Shown here: positions 8,891-17,900 of the stretch, piece by piece | Position numbering within the stretch: position 1 is the first letter of the stretch | How the letters are laid out: every line of letters starts with the position of its first letter | Source: Rhizobium sp. 9140 | Lineage (GTDB): Bacteria; Pseudomonadota; Alphaproteobacteria; Rhizobiales; Rhizobiaceae | Direction of reading: 5' to 3' | Length of the DNA stretch: 64,000 nt | Assembly: GCF_900067135.1 (NCBI RefSeq) | Contig: NZ_FJUR01000001.1 | Span: forward strand, 548,501-612,500 | The notes under the pieces: model-generated | Databases searched by the model: none | What the model saw: only the letters and a program-made list of their open reading frames with translations | What the model was told of the DNA's origin: nothing | Program-made: the position numbers and the translations under genes

Positions 8891-11872
8891 ATGAGCATTG
8901 GTTCCAGCAAGGCGACTTGGCCTTTCGGCGGCGGCGAGCTCGGGCAGCGCATCCGGGATTTCGACTGGGCCTCGACATCGCTCGGCCCGATCGACGCCTG
9001 GCCCGCCAATCTGCGAATCAAGGTCAATTCCCTGATCAATTCGCCGATCCCGCAGGTGCTGATGTGGGGTCCGGATCATGTGATGATCTACAATGACGGC
9101 TATCGCGAGATCGCCGGAGGCTATCACCCCCGGGCGCTCGGGGGAAAGGTGCCGGAGGTCTGGCCGGAAATCTGGGACTGGAACAACCGTATTCTGGAAA
9201 ACGGCTTCAAAGGCGAGGTGCAGAGCTTTCGCGACCAGCCCATGGTGCTTCATCGGAACGGGCAGCCGGAGGAGATCGTCTTCGATCTGTTCTATACGCC
9301 GATCTACGATGACGACGGCGGTGTCGATGGGGTGCTCTGCACCGTACTTGAAAACACTGACCGGGTGCGAGCCGTGCGGGCGCTGGCCGAAAGCCAGGCG
9401 GAACTCAGCCGGATCAGCGACGCGCTGCCGATCCTCGTCGGGTTCCTTGATGTCGACCATATCTACCGGTTCGCCAACAAGGGCTATCTCGAGTGGTTCG
9501 GCCACCCGGCCAGCGCGGTCATCGGCCGACATATCCGCGAGATCATCGGCGAGGACTATTATCGCAAACGCATTTCCTATCTCGAGCGCGCCTTTGCCGG
9601 CGAGCCCGTCATTACGGATACGGTGATCCGCAGGCCGGGCGGCGACCATCGGACCGCCGAGGTGCGCTACATGCCGCGCCTGACGGATGCCGGCACGGTT
9701 GACGGTATCTATATCCTGCTGATCGACATCGAGGACCGCAAGCGCGCCGAAAAGGAGCTTCTGGCCAGTAATAACCGGTTTCGCGCCGCAGTCCACGCCG
9801 TGCATGGCGTGCTCTGGACCAACAGCGCCGATGGCCGGATGATCGGGCAGCAGCCGGGCTGGGCCGAACTGACCGGACAGCCTTACGAGGTCTATCAGGA
9901 TTACGGCTGGGCGGACGCGGTGCATCCCGACGACCGTCAGGCGACGGTTGAAGCCTGGAATGCTGCCGTCGCCGACCGGCGGACGTTCATCTGGGAGCAT
10001 CGCGTGCGCCGTCATGATGGCGCCTGGCGGATGTTTGCCATTCGCGGCGTGCCCATCTTCGACGCGCAGGGCGACATTGCCGAGTGGGTCGGCGTTCACA
10101 CCGATATCAGCGAGCAACGACAGGCCGAGGACGAACTGCGCCGGCATGCGGTGCATCTGGAGCGCCAGGTTCGCCACCGCCAGCGCGCCGAGGAGCAGCT
10201 GCGCCTGCTCAACGAGACGCTGGAGGCACGCGTCGGCGAAGAGATCGCCGTGCGGCGGCAGGCGGAACGGGCGCTGCAACAGGCCCAGAAAATGGAGACG
10301 ATCGGCAAGCTCACCGGCGGCGTCGCCCATGACTTCAATAACCTGCTGCAGGTCGTCTCGGGCAATCTGCAGCTTCTTGCAAAGGACGTGGCCGGCAACG
10401 AGCGGGCGGAGCGGCGGGTCGCCAACGCGCTCGCCGGCGTCAGCCGCGGCGCCAAGCTCGCAAGCCAGCTTCTGGCCTTCGGCCGAAGGCAAGCGCTGGA
10501 GCCGAAGGTCATCAATGTCGGGCGCTTCATGTCGGGCATGGACGATCTGCTGCGGCGCTCCATCGGCGAGGCGATCGAGTTGGAAACCATCGTCGCCGGC
10601 GGGCTGTGGAACACGTTCGTCGATCCGGTGCAGGTCGAGAACGCGGTGCTGAACCTCGCGATCAACGCGCGTGACGCCATGGAGGGCAACGGCAAGCTGA
10701 CGATCGAGGTGGGCAACGCCTATCTCGACGACGATTATGTCCGCAATCATGTCGAGGTCGAGGCGGGCCAGTATGTCGTGCTGTCCGTCAGCGATACGGG
10801 ATCGGGCATCGCCGCGGAGGTGCTGGAGCAGGTGTTCGAGCCGTTCTTCTCCACCAAGGCCGAGGGCAAGGGCAGCGGCCTTGGTCTGTCGATGGTTTAC
10901 GGCTTCGTCAAGCAATCGGGTGGCCATGTGAAGATCTACAGCGAGGTCGGGCACGGAACGACGGTCAAGCTCTACCTGCCGCGCGCCTCGGCCAGCGAAG
11001 ACCGCGAGGTGACGATCCAGTCCGGACCCGTCGTCGGCGGGACGGAAATGATCCTCGTGGTGGAGGACGACGACGAGGTGCGCAACACGGTCGTGGAGAT
11101 GCTGAATGATCTTGGCTACGGCGTGCTGAAGGCGACCAATGCGCAGAATGCGCTCAGCGTGGTGGAAAGCGGCATCGCCATCGACCTCCTGTTTACCGAC
11201 GTCGTCATGCCCGGACCGCTGAAAAGCGTTGACATGGCGCGCAAGGCCAAAGAGCGCCTGCCGGATATCGCCGTGCTCTTCACCTCGGGCTACACGGAGA
11301 ACTCCATCGTCCATGGCGGACGGCTGGATGCAGGCGTGGAGCTTCTCTCCAAGCCCTATACCCGCGAGGCGCTGGCGCGGAAAATCCGCCATGTCATTGC
11401 CAATCAGAAACAGCGCTCCGCCTTGAACACGCGGGTCGCCGGCACTGTCGCACCCGCCCCGAACACCACGGCCTTGCCTGCGCCGATCTTCACGCGCGCG
11501 CCCGAGCCGGCACCGCTGACGGTTCTCGTCGTCGAGGACGATCCGCTGATCCGGGCCAACACCGTGGAACTCGTCGAGAATTTCGGCCATGCCGTCATCG
11601 AAGCGGGCAGTGCGCAGGAGGCGAGGGAGAAGCTCGCCGGCGCATCGGTCGATGTGCTCGTGACCGATCTCGGCCTTCCCGACGCCTCGGGCGCAGAACT
11701 TGCCGCGAAAGCACGGGCGATCAACCCGGCACTCGTCATCGTCTTTGCAACGGGTAACGACCGGGCACCGGAAGGCTCGCCGCCGGATGCGGTACTGCTC
11801 CGCAAACCCTATGACGCGGATGGGCTGGAAGCGGCCATCAAAGCGGCAGCACGGAGAGGGTCTTCGGCCTGA
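8891..11872 (+). CDS. PAS-rich hybrid sensor histidine kinase with two receiver domains
   Basis: Cytoplasmic hybrid kinase of 993 residues with no obvious membrane segment. It has three PAS-like modules at about residues 45-165, 170-285 and 290-410, and a coiled-coil linker at 410-470. The dimerisation/phosphoacceptor helix contains HDFNN with His480, followed by an HATPase domain (NLAINARDAM, DTGSGIA, GKGSGLGLSM). Two receiver domains follow, with phospho-acceptors Asp770 (FTDVVMPG) and Asp926 (VTDLGLP), joined by a Pro/Ala-rich linker. All catalytic residues look intact. No response regulator gene is adjacent, so output may pass through the C-terminal receivers. Overlapping open frames on the other strand are shadows. 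Confidence 0.92.
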   Translation: MSIGSSKATWPFGGGELGQRIRDFDWASTSLGPIDAWPANLRIKVNSLINSPIPQVLMWGPDHVMIYNDGYREIAGGYHPRALGGKVPEVWPEIWDWNNRILENGFKGEVQSFRDQPMVLHRNGQPEEIVFDLFYTPIYDDDGGVDGVLCTVLENTDRVRAVRALAESQAELSRISDALPILVGFLDVDHIYRFANKGYLEWFGHPASAVIGRHIREIIGEDYYRKRISYLERAFAGEPVITDTVIRRPGGDHRTAEVRYMPRLTDAGTVDGIYILLIDIEDRKRAEKELLASNNRFRAAVHAVHGVLWTNSADGRMIGQQPGWAELTGQPYEVYQDYGWADAVHPDDRQATVEAWNAAVADRRTFIWEHRVRRHDGAWRMFAIRGVPIFDAQGDIAEWVGVHTDISEQRQAEDELRRHAVHLERQVRHRQRAEEQLRLLNETLEARVGEEIAVRRQAERALQQAQKMETIGKLTGGVAHDFNNLLQVVSGNLQLLAKDVAGNERAERRVANALAGVSRGAKLASQLLAFGRRQALEPKVINVGRFMSGMDDLLRRSIGEAIELETIVAGGLWNTFVDPVQVENAVLNLAINARDAMEGNGKLTIEVGNAYLDDDYVRNHVEVEAGQYVVLSVSDTGSGIAAEVLEQVFEPFFSTKAEGKGSGLGLSMVYGFVKQSGGHVKIYSEVGHGTTVKLYLPRASASEDREVTIQSGPVVGGTEMILVVEDDDEVRNTVVEMLNDLGYGVLKATNAQNALSVVESGIAIDLLFTDVVMPGPLKSVDMARKAKERLPDIAVLFTSGYTENSIVHGGRLDAGVELLSKPYTREALARKIRHVIANQKQRSALNTRVAGTVAPAPNTTALPAPIFTRAPEPAPLTVLVVEDDPLIRANTVELVENFGHAVIEAGSAQEAREKLAGASVDVLVTDLGLPDASGAELAAKARAINPALVIVFATGNDRAPEGSPPDAVLLRKPYDADGLEAAIKAAARRGSSA

Positions 11873-11932
11873 TTCTGCGACAGCAATCGCGGATAGGCGC
11901 AGTTCGGCGGACGTTTTCCTGCAGCGGCGGTC

Positions 11933-12145
11933 TCACGCCTCTGCGGCGACCACGCTCCACAGAAGCTCTTCCGTGTTCAGGCCATCGCTGAACAGCGCCA
12001 CAAGATAGGCAGCCTCGATTTCCGCCCTGGGGCCGGTATTGGGGATCTGCCGATGATCGCAGAGGCGCTGGAAGACGCGAAAGAGCATATCCATTTCCGT
12101 CGGCGTGATGACAGTGCCTTCCTGAAAAACATACGAACCCAGCAT
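11933..12145 (-). CDS. Small conserved-type hypothetical protein (70 aa)
   Basis: An acidic protein of 70 residues with no signal peptide or membrane segment. The start is the ATG at 12145 with GGGAGC ahead of it. Residues 15-68 (TPTEMDMLFRVFQRLC to LNTEELLWSVV) align by eye with the protein at 12588-12797: hydrophobic helix, variable loop with a Pro, second helix with AAYLVALF matching AALVLTLY, then an EEL motif. The two genes are divergent. I do not recognise a function. Confidence 0.65.
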   Translation of the reverse strand: MLGSYVFQEGTVITPTEMDMLFRVFQRLCDHRQIPNTGPRAEIEAAYLVALFSDGLNTEELLWSVVAAEA

Positions 12146-12587
12146 GACGTGCTCCCGGCTGCCATGCAGCAGCCTCTGTTGGCGAATGAGGCATAAACCT
12201 TCGTCCCTGAATACGGCGCGAACCTTGCATCGGTCGACTCGTCAGGGCGCCGCCTCTACGCGCTGTCCTCCATTCGTGAGGTAACGTTTTTCCGGGCTAT
12301 TTCAATATGTCATGAAGGTTGTAGTATGGAGCGTGAGCAGCTTCGTAAAAACACAGGACTCTTCGCCACCTCTTCAAGGCGCATCCCGTTTAGAGGCTGC
12401 GCGCGTTTGGAGAGTTCTTGTGTTCTACACATTCCCTTTTTTTACGGGAGCCATTGTTTTTCCGTAAAACGGACCAAATGAGGTTTTACACTTTTTCTCG
12501 AAGTGCCCTATTTTCATCTGAGCAATATCCCGAATACCTGAAATGGCCGCCGCCGACCGGCGACCGTAAAGAGAAGAGACTGAACCG
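12146..12587. other. 442-bp divergent intergenic region, locally AT-rich
   Basis: Between two divergent small genes. About 12420-12540 is visibly richer in A and T than the surroundings, and it contains an 8-base inverted repeat (TTTTACGG and CCGTAAAA) at 12440-12469. It should hold promoters for both genes, but I see no clear -35/-10 pair. No open frame here looks coding. Confidence 0.5.
12440..12469. repeat. Inverted repeat with T-rich loop
   Basis: TTTTACGG and CCGTAAAA separated by 14 bases; the flanking T-run could make it a weak terminator on the minus strand or an operator. It is about 300 bases from the nearest minus-strand start codon and 119 from the plus-strand start. Confidence 0.4.
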
Positions 12588-12797
12588 ATGCCTTGGCGTA
12601 ACCAACCCATGCTGCCCGAGCATGTCGATCTCTGTCAGCGCGTCTATGACGCTGCTCGCAAGAAGCGCAAAATCGCGCCGGACAGCGATGCCAGCAACCC
12701 TGTCGCAGCTCTTGTCCTCACGCTCTATCGTCACGGAGTCCTTGAGGAAGACGAACTGCTGCGACGCGTCTTGAAGGCGCTTGACGAAAAGAACTGA
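12588..12797 (+). CDS. Small conserved-type hypothetical protein (69 aa), paralogue-like
   Basis: A charged protein of 69 residues starting at an ATG behind AGAGAAGAGA. Its core (VDLCQRVYDAARKKRKI, then AALVLTLYRHGVLEEDEL) has the same helix pattern as the divergent 70-residue protein at 11933-12145, suggesting an old duplication. It has no signal peptide, and the function is unknown. Confidence 0.68.
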   Translation: MPWRNQPMLPEHVDLCQRVYDAARKKRKIAPDSDASNPVAALVLTLYRHGVLEEDELLRRVLKALDEKN

Positions 12798-12847
12798 GAG
12801 GACAACAAGCTCGGGTTTTCGACCTTACGGACGGCCTTGGATCGGGT

Positions 12848-14977
12848 CTATTGCAGGAACACGCGAACGCTGGCGGCCTGGCCCGCGGCATCGATGACGG
12901 TCAGAGTAGAATAGCCGGCCCCATCCGGCACCCACTGGTTGACGCGCCGCCGGGTGAGATCCGCCAGCGGCCGGCCATTGGCCAGCCAGCGAAACGGTGC
13001 CCGTCCACCCTGAAGTTTCAGCATCAGCGGCAGCGGCACGCCGGCGACATCCTTGCCGAGATCGACGCGCGCGCCTTCCGGCGGATAAACGATCTGCGGT
13101 GCGGCTTCTCGGATGTTGGCGCGCAGGAGGCCGCTCGTCGTCATGGAAAAGCGGCGCTGGCTGATCGGCAGGTCTTGTGCCGCGATACGCACGGCGCCGG
13201 TCGGCGCGCGCGGCAGCGGCACGCTTGCAATGCCCGATTTGGCAAAAGCCTCGAACAGGATCGGCGCCGCCGTCGCATAGCCGGTGATGCCGGGCACCGC
13301 ACCGTTGTCGGCGCGGCCGACCCAGACGCCGAGCACCGTCCGGCCGTCATATCCGACCGACCAGGCATCGCGATAGCCGTAGCTCGTGCCCGTCTTGTAG
13401 GCGATCCCACGACGGGCGCTGCCGGTGGGCGGCAGGACGCCCGAGAGAATATCGGCAATCTGCCATGTCGCGGCAGGGTCCAGCATGGGTTCGCCGGCGA
13501 TGGCCTCGGGCACCGGGTCCACACCGTCGCCGAGCCGCATGGGCCGGCCTTCATTGGCAAGCCCGGCATAGAGCTGCACCAGATCGCGCAGCGTCACACC
13601 GAGGCCGCCGAGCCCGATGGCGAGGCCCGGCGTCTCCTGCGGTGGCAGGACAGCGCTGATGCCCGCGCGCCGCATGCGCAGCATCAGCCGGGACGGGCCG
13701 ACCGCATCCAGAAGTCGGATGGCCGGGACGTTGAGCGACAGTTGCAGCGCTTGGCGAATGGTGACGTCGCCTTGGTAGGTCATGTCGAAATTGCGCGGGC
13801 GGTAGCCGAAGAAGTCGGCCGGCCGGTCTTCGATCACCGTTTCCTGCGACACCAGCCCCTCTTCGAAGGCCAATCCGTAGATGAACGGCTTCAGGGTCGA
13901 TCCCGGCGAGCGCGGTACGCGGGTCATGTCGATCCAGCCCTTTCGGCTCGAATCAAGGTAATCCGCCGATCCTACCTCCGCGAGAATTTCTCCGGTCGCG
14001 GCGTCCGCCATGACCATGGCGACCGAAATGCGCGGGCCGGCGCGCTCGGCGGCACGCTTCGCCACCGCCTCCAGCGCAGCCTGAACAGGCGCGACGAGCG
14101 TGGTATGAAGCTTGGGTGCGGCCGGCGCCTTGCGACGTGCGGTTTCGGCGAGGTGCGGACTGAGCGTCGGCAGCGGACGACGGCTTTCTGGCACACGCGT
14201 GACAGCGGCCCGCTCCGCCTCACCTTCCCCAATGACCGCGGCAACGGCAGCGCGCCCCAGCACGCGGGCACGCGCGGCTTCGGCCGCCTTTGGATGCCGG
14301 TCGGGACGTCGGCGCTCGGGCAGTTGCGGCAGGGCGACCAGAAGGGCGGCCTCCGCGACCGTCAGCCGCCGCGGCTCCTTGCCGAAATAGGCCAGGCTTG
14401 CCGCGCGCACGCCTTCCAGATTGCCGCCATAGGGCGCGTGGGTCAGGTAGAGGTCGAGAATCTGCGCCTTGGTCAGCCGGCGCTCCAGCTGCCAGGCGCG
14501 GGCCATCTGCCGGAGCTTCGCGCCGATCGAGCGGCTTTCGCGCGGCTCGATCAGCCGCGCGACCTGCATGGAAAGCGTCGAGGCGCCCGAAACGATGCGG
14601 CCATGGGTGACGAACTGGACGGCCGCACGGGCGAGCGCGCGGATATCGATACCGCCATGCTCGGCGAAGCGCCGGTCTTCGTAGGCGATCAGCATGCGCA
14701 CGAATTGCGGATCGACATCCTGCGCCGTGGTCCTCAGCCGCCATCGGCCATCGGCGGTCGCAAACGCGCGCAGCAACCGGCCATCGCGATCGACCATCTC
14801 GGCCGAGGTCGTAAGCGCCGGGCCTGCGAGCGGCGGCGGATAGGCATGGTCCGCCGCATCGACGGCGAACAGAGCGCCGATGCCAAGGCCAAGCAGAATG
14901 CCGCCGCCGACAACGCTGCCGGCGAGAGTTCGGGCAAGACCGCGGGACACGGCGGATGGGCGCAACGACGGACGCAT
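12848..14977 (-). CDS. pbpC: Penicillin-binding protein 1C (peptidoglycan glycosyltransferase/transpeptidase)
   Basis: Bifunctional class A PBP of 709 residues in the inner membrane. It has an N-terminal membrane anchor at about 18-40 and a GT51 domain with catalytic Glu100 in YEDRRF plus the GASTLSMQVARL block. The transpeptidase domain carries Ser360-x-x-Lys363 (SPGSTLKPF), a SLN motif and KTGTSYGYRDAW, and the C-terminal region fits the PBP1C-type beta domain (PQIVYPPEGARV). The start ATG at 14977 overlaps the stop of the upstream alpha-2-macroglobulin gene by one base, indicating translational coupling. The pairing of PbpC with a bacterial alpha-2-macroglobulin is known: the macroglobulin is thought to trap proteases near breaches that PbpC repairs. 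Confidence 0.95.
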   Translation of the reverse strand: MRPSLRPSAVSRGLARTLAGSVVGGGILLGLGIGALFAVDAADHAYPPPLAGPALTTSAEMVDRDGRLLRAFATADGRWRLRTTAQDVDPQFVRMLIAYEDRRFAEHGGIDIRALARAAVQFVTHGRIVSGASTLSMQVARLIEPRESRSIGAKLRQMARAWQLERRLTKAQILDLYLTHAPYGGNLEGVRAASLAYFGKEPRRLTVAEAALLVALPQLPERRRPDRHPKAAEAARARVLGRAAVAAVIGEGEAERAAVTRVPESRRPLPTLSPHLAETARRKAPAAPKLHTTLVAPVQAALEAVAKRAAERAGPRISVAMVMADAATGEILAEVGSADYLDSSRKGWIDMTRVPRSPGSTLKPFIYGLAFEEGLVSQETVIEDRPADFFGYRPRNFDMTYQGDVTIRQALQLSLNVPAIRLLDAVGPSRLMLRMRRAGISAVLPPQETPGLAIGLGGLGVTLRDLVQLYAGLANEGRPMRLGDGVDPVPEAIAGEPMLDPAATWQIADILSGVLPPTGSARRGIAYKTGTSYGYRDAWSVGYDGRTVLGVWVGRADNGAVPGITGYATAAPILFEAFAKSGIASVPLPRAPTGAVRIAAQDLPISQRRFSMTTSGLLRANIREAAPQIVYPPEGARVDLGKDVAGVPLPLMLKLQGGRAPFRWLANGRPLADLTRRRVNQWVPDGAGYSTLTVIDAAGQAASVRVFLQ

Positions 14978-17900
14978 CACTCGACCGCCTGAACCTCCAT
15001 GCGGCCCGTTGCCGTGCGCGCAGAGAATTGCGGGCGGTACATATCCTCGACGGTCGCGGGGGGATGATCGTAGGTGCCGGGTGTGACGGCGCGCACGACA
15101 TAGGCAACGGTCATCTCGTTCGTATCGCCGGCGGCATGGTCGAAGGCGGCAACGAAGCGGTCGCTGCGGAACTCGCTGTGAGCTGCTTGCATCTCGCCCA
15201 GCCACTCGAAATTCGACAGCTTGGCGCTGTCCACCAGCGTCGGATTGTCGATCTCGAAACCGGCCGGCAGAAGATCGGTGATGAGGATGCGGGCCGGGCC
15301 GGGATTGAGATCGGTGGCCTTGATCACCACGACATAGCGCTCGTTCTGCCGGGCTTGGCTGACATTCGCCGGTTCACCGTCGAGCGTGTAATAGCTCCGC
15401 TCGATGGCATAGCCGTTGCCGCCGGCCGGCAGGGGGAAGGCCGGGGCTGCCACCGTCGTCACCGTCGCCGTCACCGGGTCCTTGCCGGTATTGGCGATGG
15501 TGACGGGACGGGCAAGGATCTCGTCGCCGGTCTTGCGGGCGGCAAAGGCGCCGGAGGACGCCACGCCGTCCACCGTCAAAGCGAGGCCCTCGTCTCCGCC
15601 CGACACCGCACGGGCGGCGAGCAGCATCCACAATTGCTCCTGCGTGCTGGTGGTCGATGTACGGTCCCAAGCCTCCGCGACTTTCTTGGCAAGGGCCGGA
15701 ATGATGCTGGGAACCGGCCGGCTCTCGGCCGCAAGCGTCAGCACCGCCGCATCGTCGCGAAGCGCGGACCCGTAATCCGACCGTGCGAGTTCGGAGATCT
15801 TCGCCTCCTCGGACATCGTCGCCGCCTGCGAGAACACGCTCTCCGCCCGGTTCGCATCGCCATAAAGCGACAATGCTGCGGCAAGGTGACCCTTGGAAAG
15901 CGCCGTCGAAAATTCGCCGAGCTTCGTATCGACGTAATAGCGCAGGTCGCTAATGGCGGCCTTGCGGTTGCGCGCGAGAACGTAGAGCGCATAGGCGATG
16001 CCGTTGCCCTGCTCGGTCACGTTCACATCGTAGGAGAGCGAATTTTGCAGGTTGTCGAGCGCCTGCACCATGGCCTGCTCCGGCACGTCGAAATTCTTTT
16101 CACGGGCACGGGTCAGGAACTCGGTCACGTAGCTGTCGAGCCAGAGATCGCCGGAACCCGGACCCCACAGGCCGAAGCTGCCCGACGACGACTGATAGGA
16201 GAGAACGCGGTGAATGGCGTCCTGAACCCGTGTTCGCACATCCCCATCTTCGGGAAGACCGGATTGGGCAGAGAGCTCGCTCAGGTAGAGGAGCGGCAGA
16301 GCGCGGCTCGTCGTCTGCTCGGCGCAGCCATAGGGATAGCGGTCGAGCACCATCAGCAGCGCCGGAATATCGAAGGCGGCAGCCCGGCTGACGCTGAGGC
16401 TGACGAACGCGCCGCGCAGCTGGCTTTCCGCAAGCAGGCCCGCGTCCACGACAAGGCTCGCGCCGGACTTCAACGCCACCGGCAGTCGCGTGGTGACCGG
16501 AAGCGAGGCGGGCCGCACCGGGATCGACAGCGTCTGGTCGAGCGACAGTCCATCGGCCCCAGCGATCTTGACAGTGAACGTCCCATCGCCCGGATGCACG
16601 CCTTTCAGCGGCAGAGTCACGTCGATTTTCGAGCCGGCCGGAATGGCAAAGCTTTGGGCGAGCGAAGCCGTATCGACGGAGAGGGAGGGATCGGCCTCGA
16701 CCGTGATCGTGATCGTGAGATCGCCGGCCGGTGCATCGGTGTTGGCGATGTCGAGGCGCAGCTCGGCGCTATCGCCCGGCGCCAGGAACTTCGGCAGGCT
16801 GGCTGTGACGACGACGGGATCGCGGATGACCACGTCGGCGCTCGCATGCCCCACACCGGAGGTCGTCCAGGCCACGGCCATGATGCGCGCGGTGCCGTTG
16901 AACTGCGGAATGTCGAAGCCGATGATGGCCTTGCCCTCGGCATCGAGCTTGACCGGGCCGGAAAAGAAGGCGACGAGCTTCTCGGTCGGGGGGCTGCCCT
17001 GCAAGGCCATGGCGCCGCCGTCGCCGCCGGTGCGAAGCCGCCCCGTCGCGCCCAGCGAACCATCGATCAGGCGGCCGTAGAGATCGCGGATCTCGAGGCC
17101 GAGGCGGCGTTGGCCATAGTACCAGCCATCGGGATCCAGCGCCTGGTAGCGCGTGAGGTTGAGAATGCCGACATCGACGGCGGCAAGCGTCACGTAGGCT
17201 TCCTCGCCAACACCGGCGCCTGTAACGGTGACAGGAATGTTCAGCGTCTGCCGCGGCAGTGTTTTGTCCGGCAGTGTTAGGGATACGTCGAGCTTGCGCT
17301 CGGCGGGATCGACAGACAGCCATTTGACGCCGATGGCGCGCATCGGCATGCGGCTTTCCTGCGCATCGCCCGGCCGATAAAGCGTCGCCGTGACATAGGC
17401 CCCAGCACCGAATGCCTCCGTGATCGGCAAAGCGATCTTGTCGCCGGTCGCGGGAATGGAGACGGTCTTGGTTGCGATCAAATTTTCGGAACCGACGGTG
17501 ACAAGCAATTCGCCGGCAAATCGCGGCGAGACATTGAGGGTCGCGGTTTCCCCGACCTTGTAGCTGTCCTTGTCGAGGGCGATTTCCAGCCCGTCGGGCG
17601 TCTCGGTGGAGGTTGCCGCAACATAGAAGCCGGCATCGAACTCGACGCTCGAAACGGGATCACCGCCGGGACCCGCGACCTCCAGCCGGTAGCGGCCCCA
17701 AGTGACGGGAACGCTGACCGTGCCGCCATCGACGCCGGCATCGACCGTGCCATTCGCTAGAAGCTTGGTCGAGAGGATGGGCTCGTAACGCCATGCCGTG
17801 CCTTCGCGATACCACTGGTACTGCCGCTCGACGCTCATGAGCTTCCAGGTCAGGCCCGTCATCGCCTTGCGCGCGCCATCCGGCCCGACGCCGATCACAT

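Noticed and set aside
12414..12425. GTTC repeat resembling a LexA box
   Set aside because: The two GTTC are separated by four bases, not seven.
14956..17280. 774-codon open frame on the plus strand
   Set aside because: It is antisense to the macroglobulin gene, whose motifs (CAEQ thioester) are certain. High GC makes long antisense frames common; the translation is Arg/Gly/Ala-rich with no domain.
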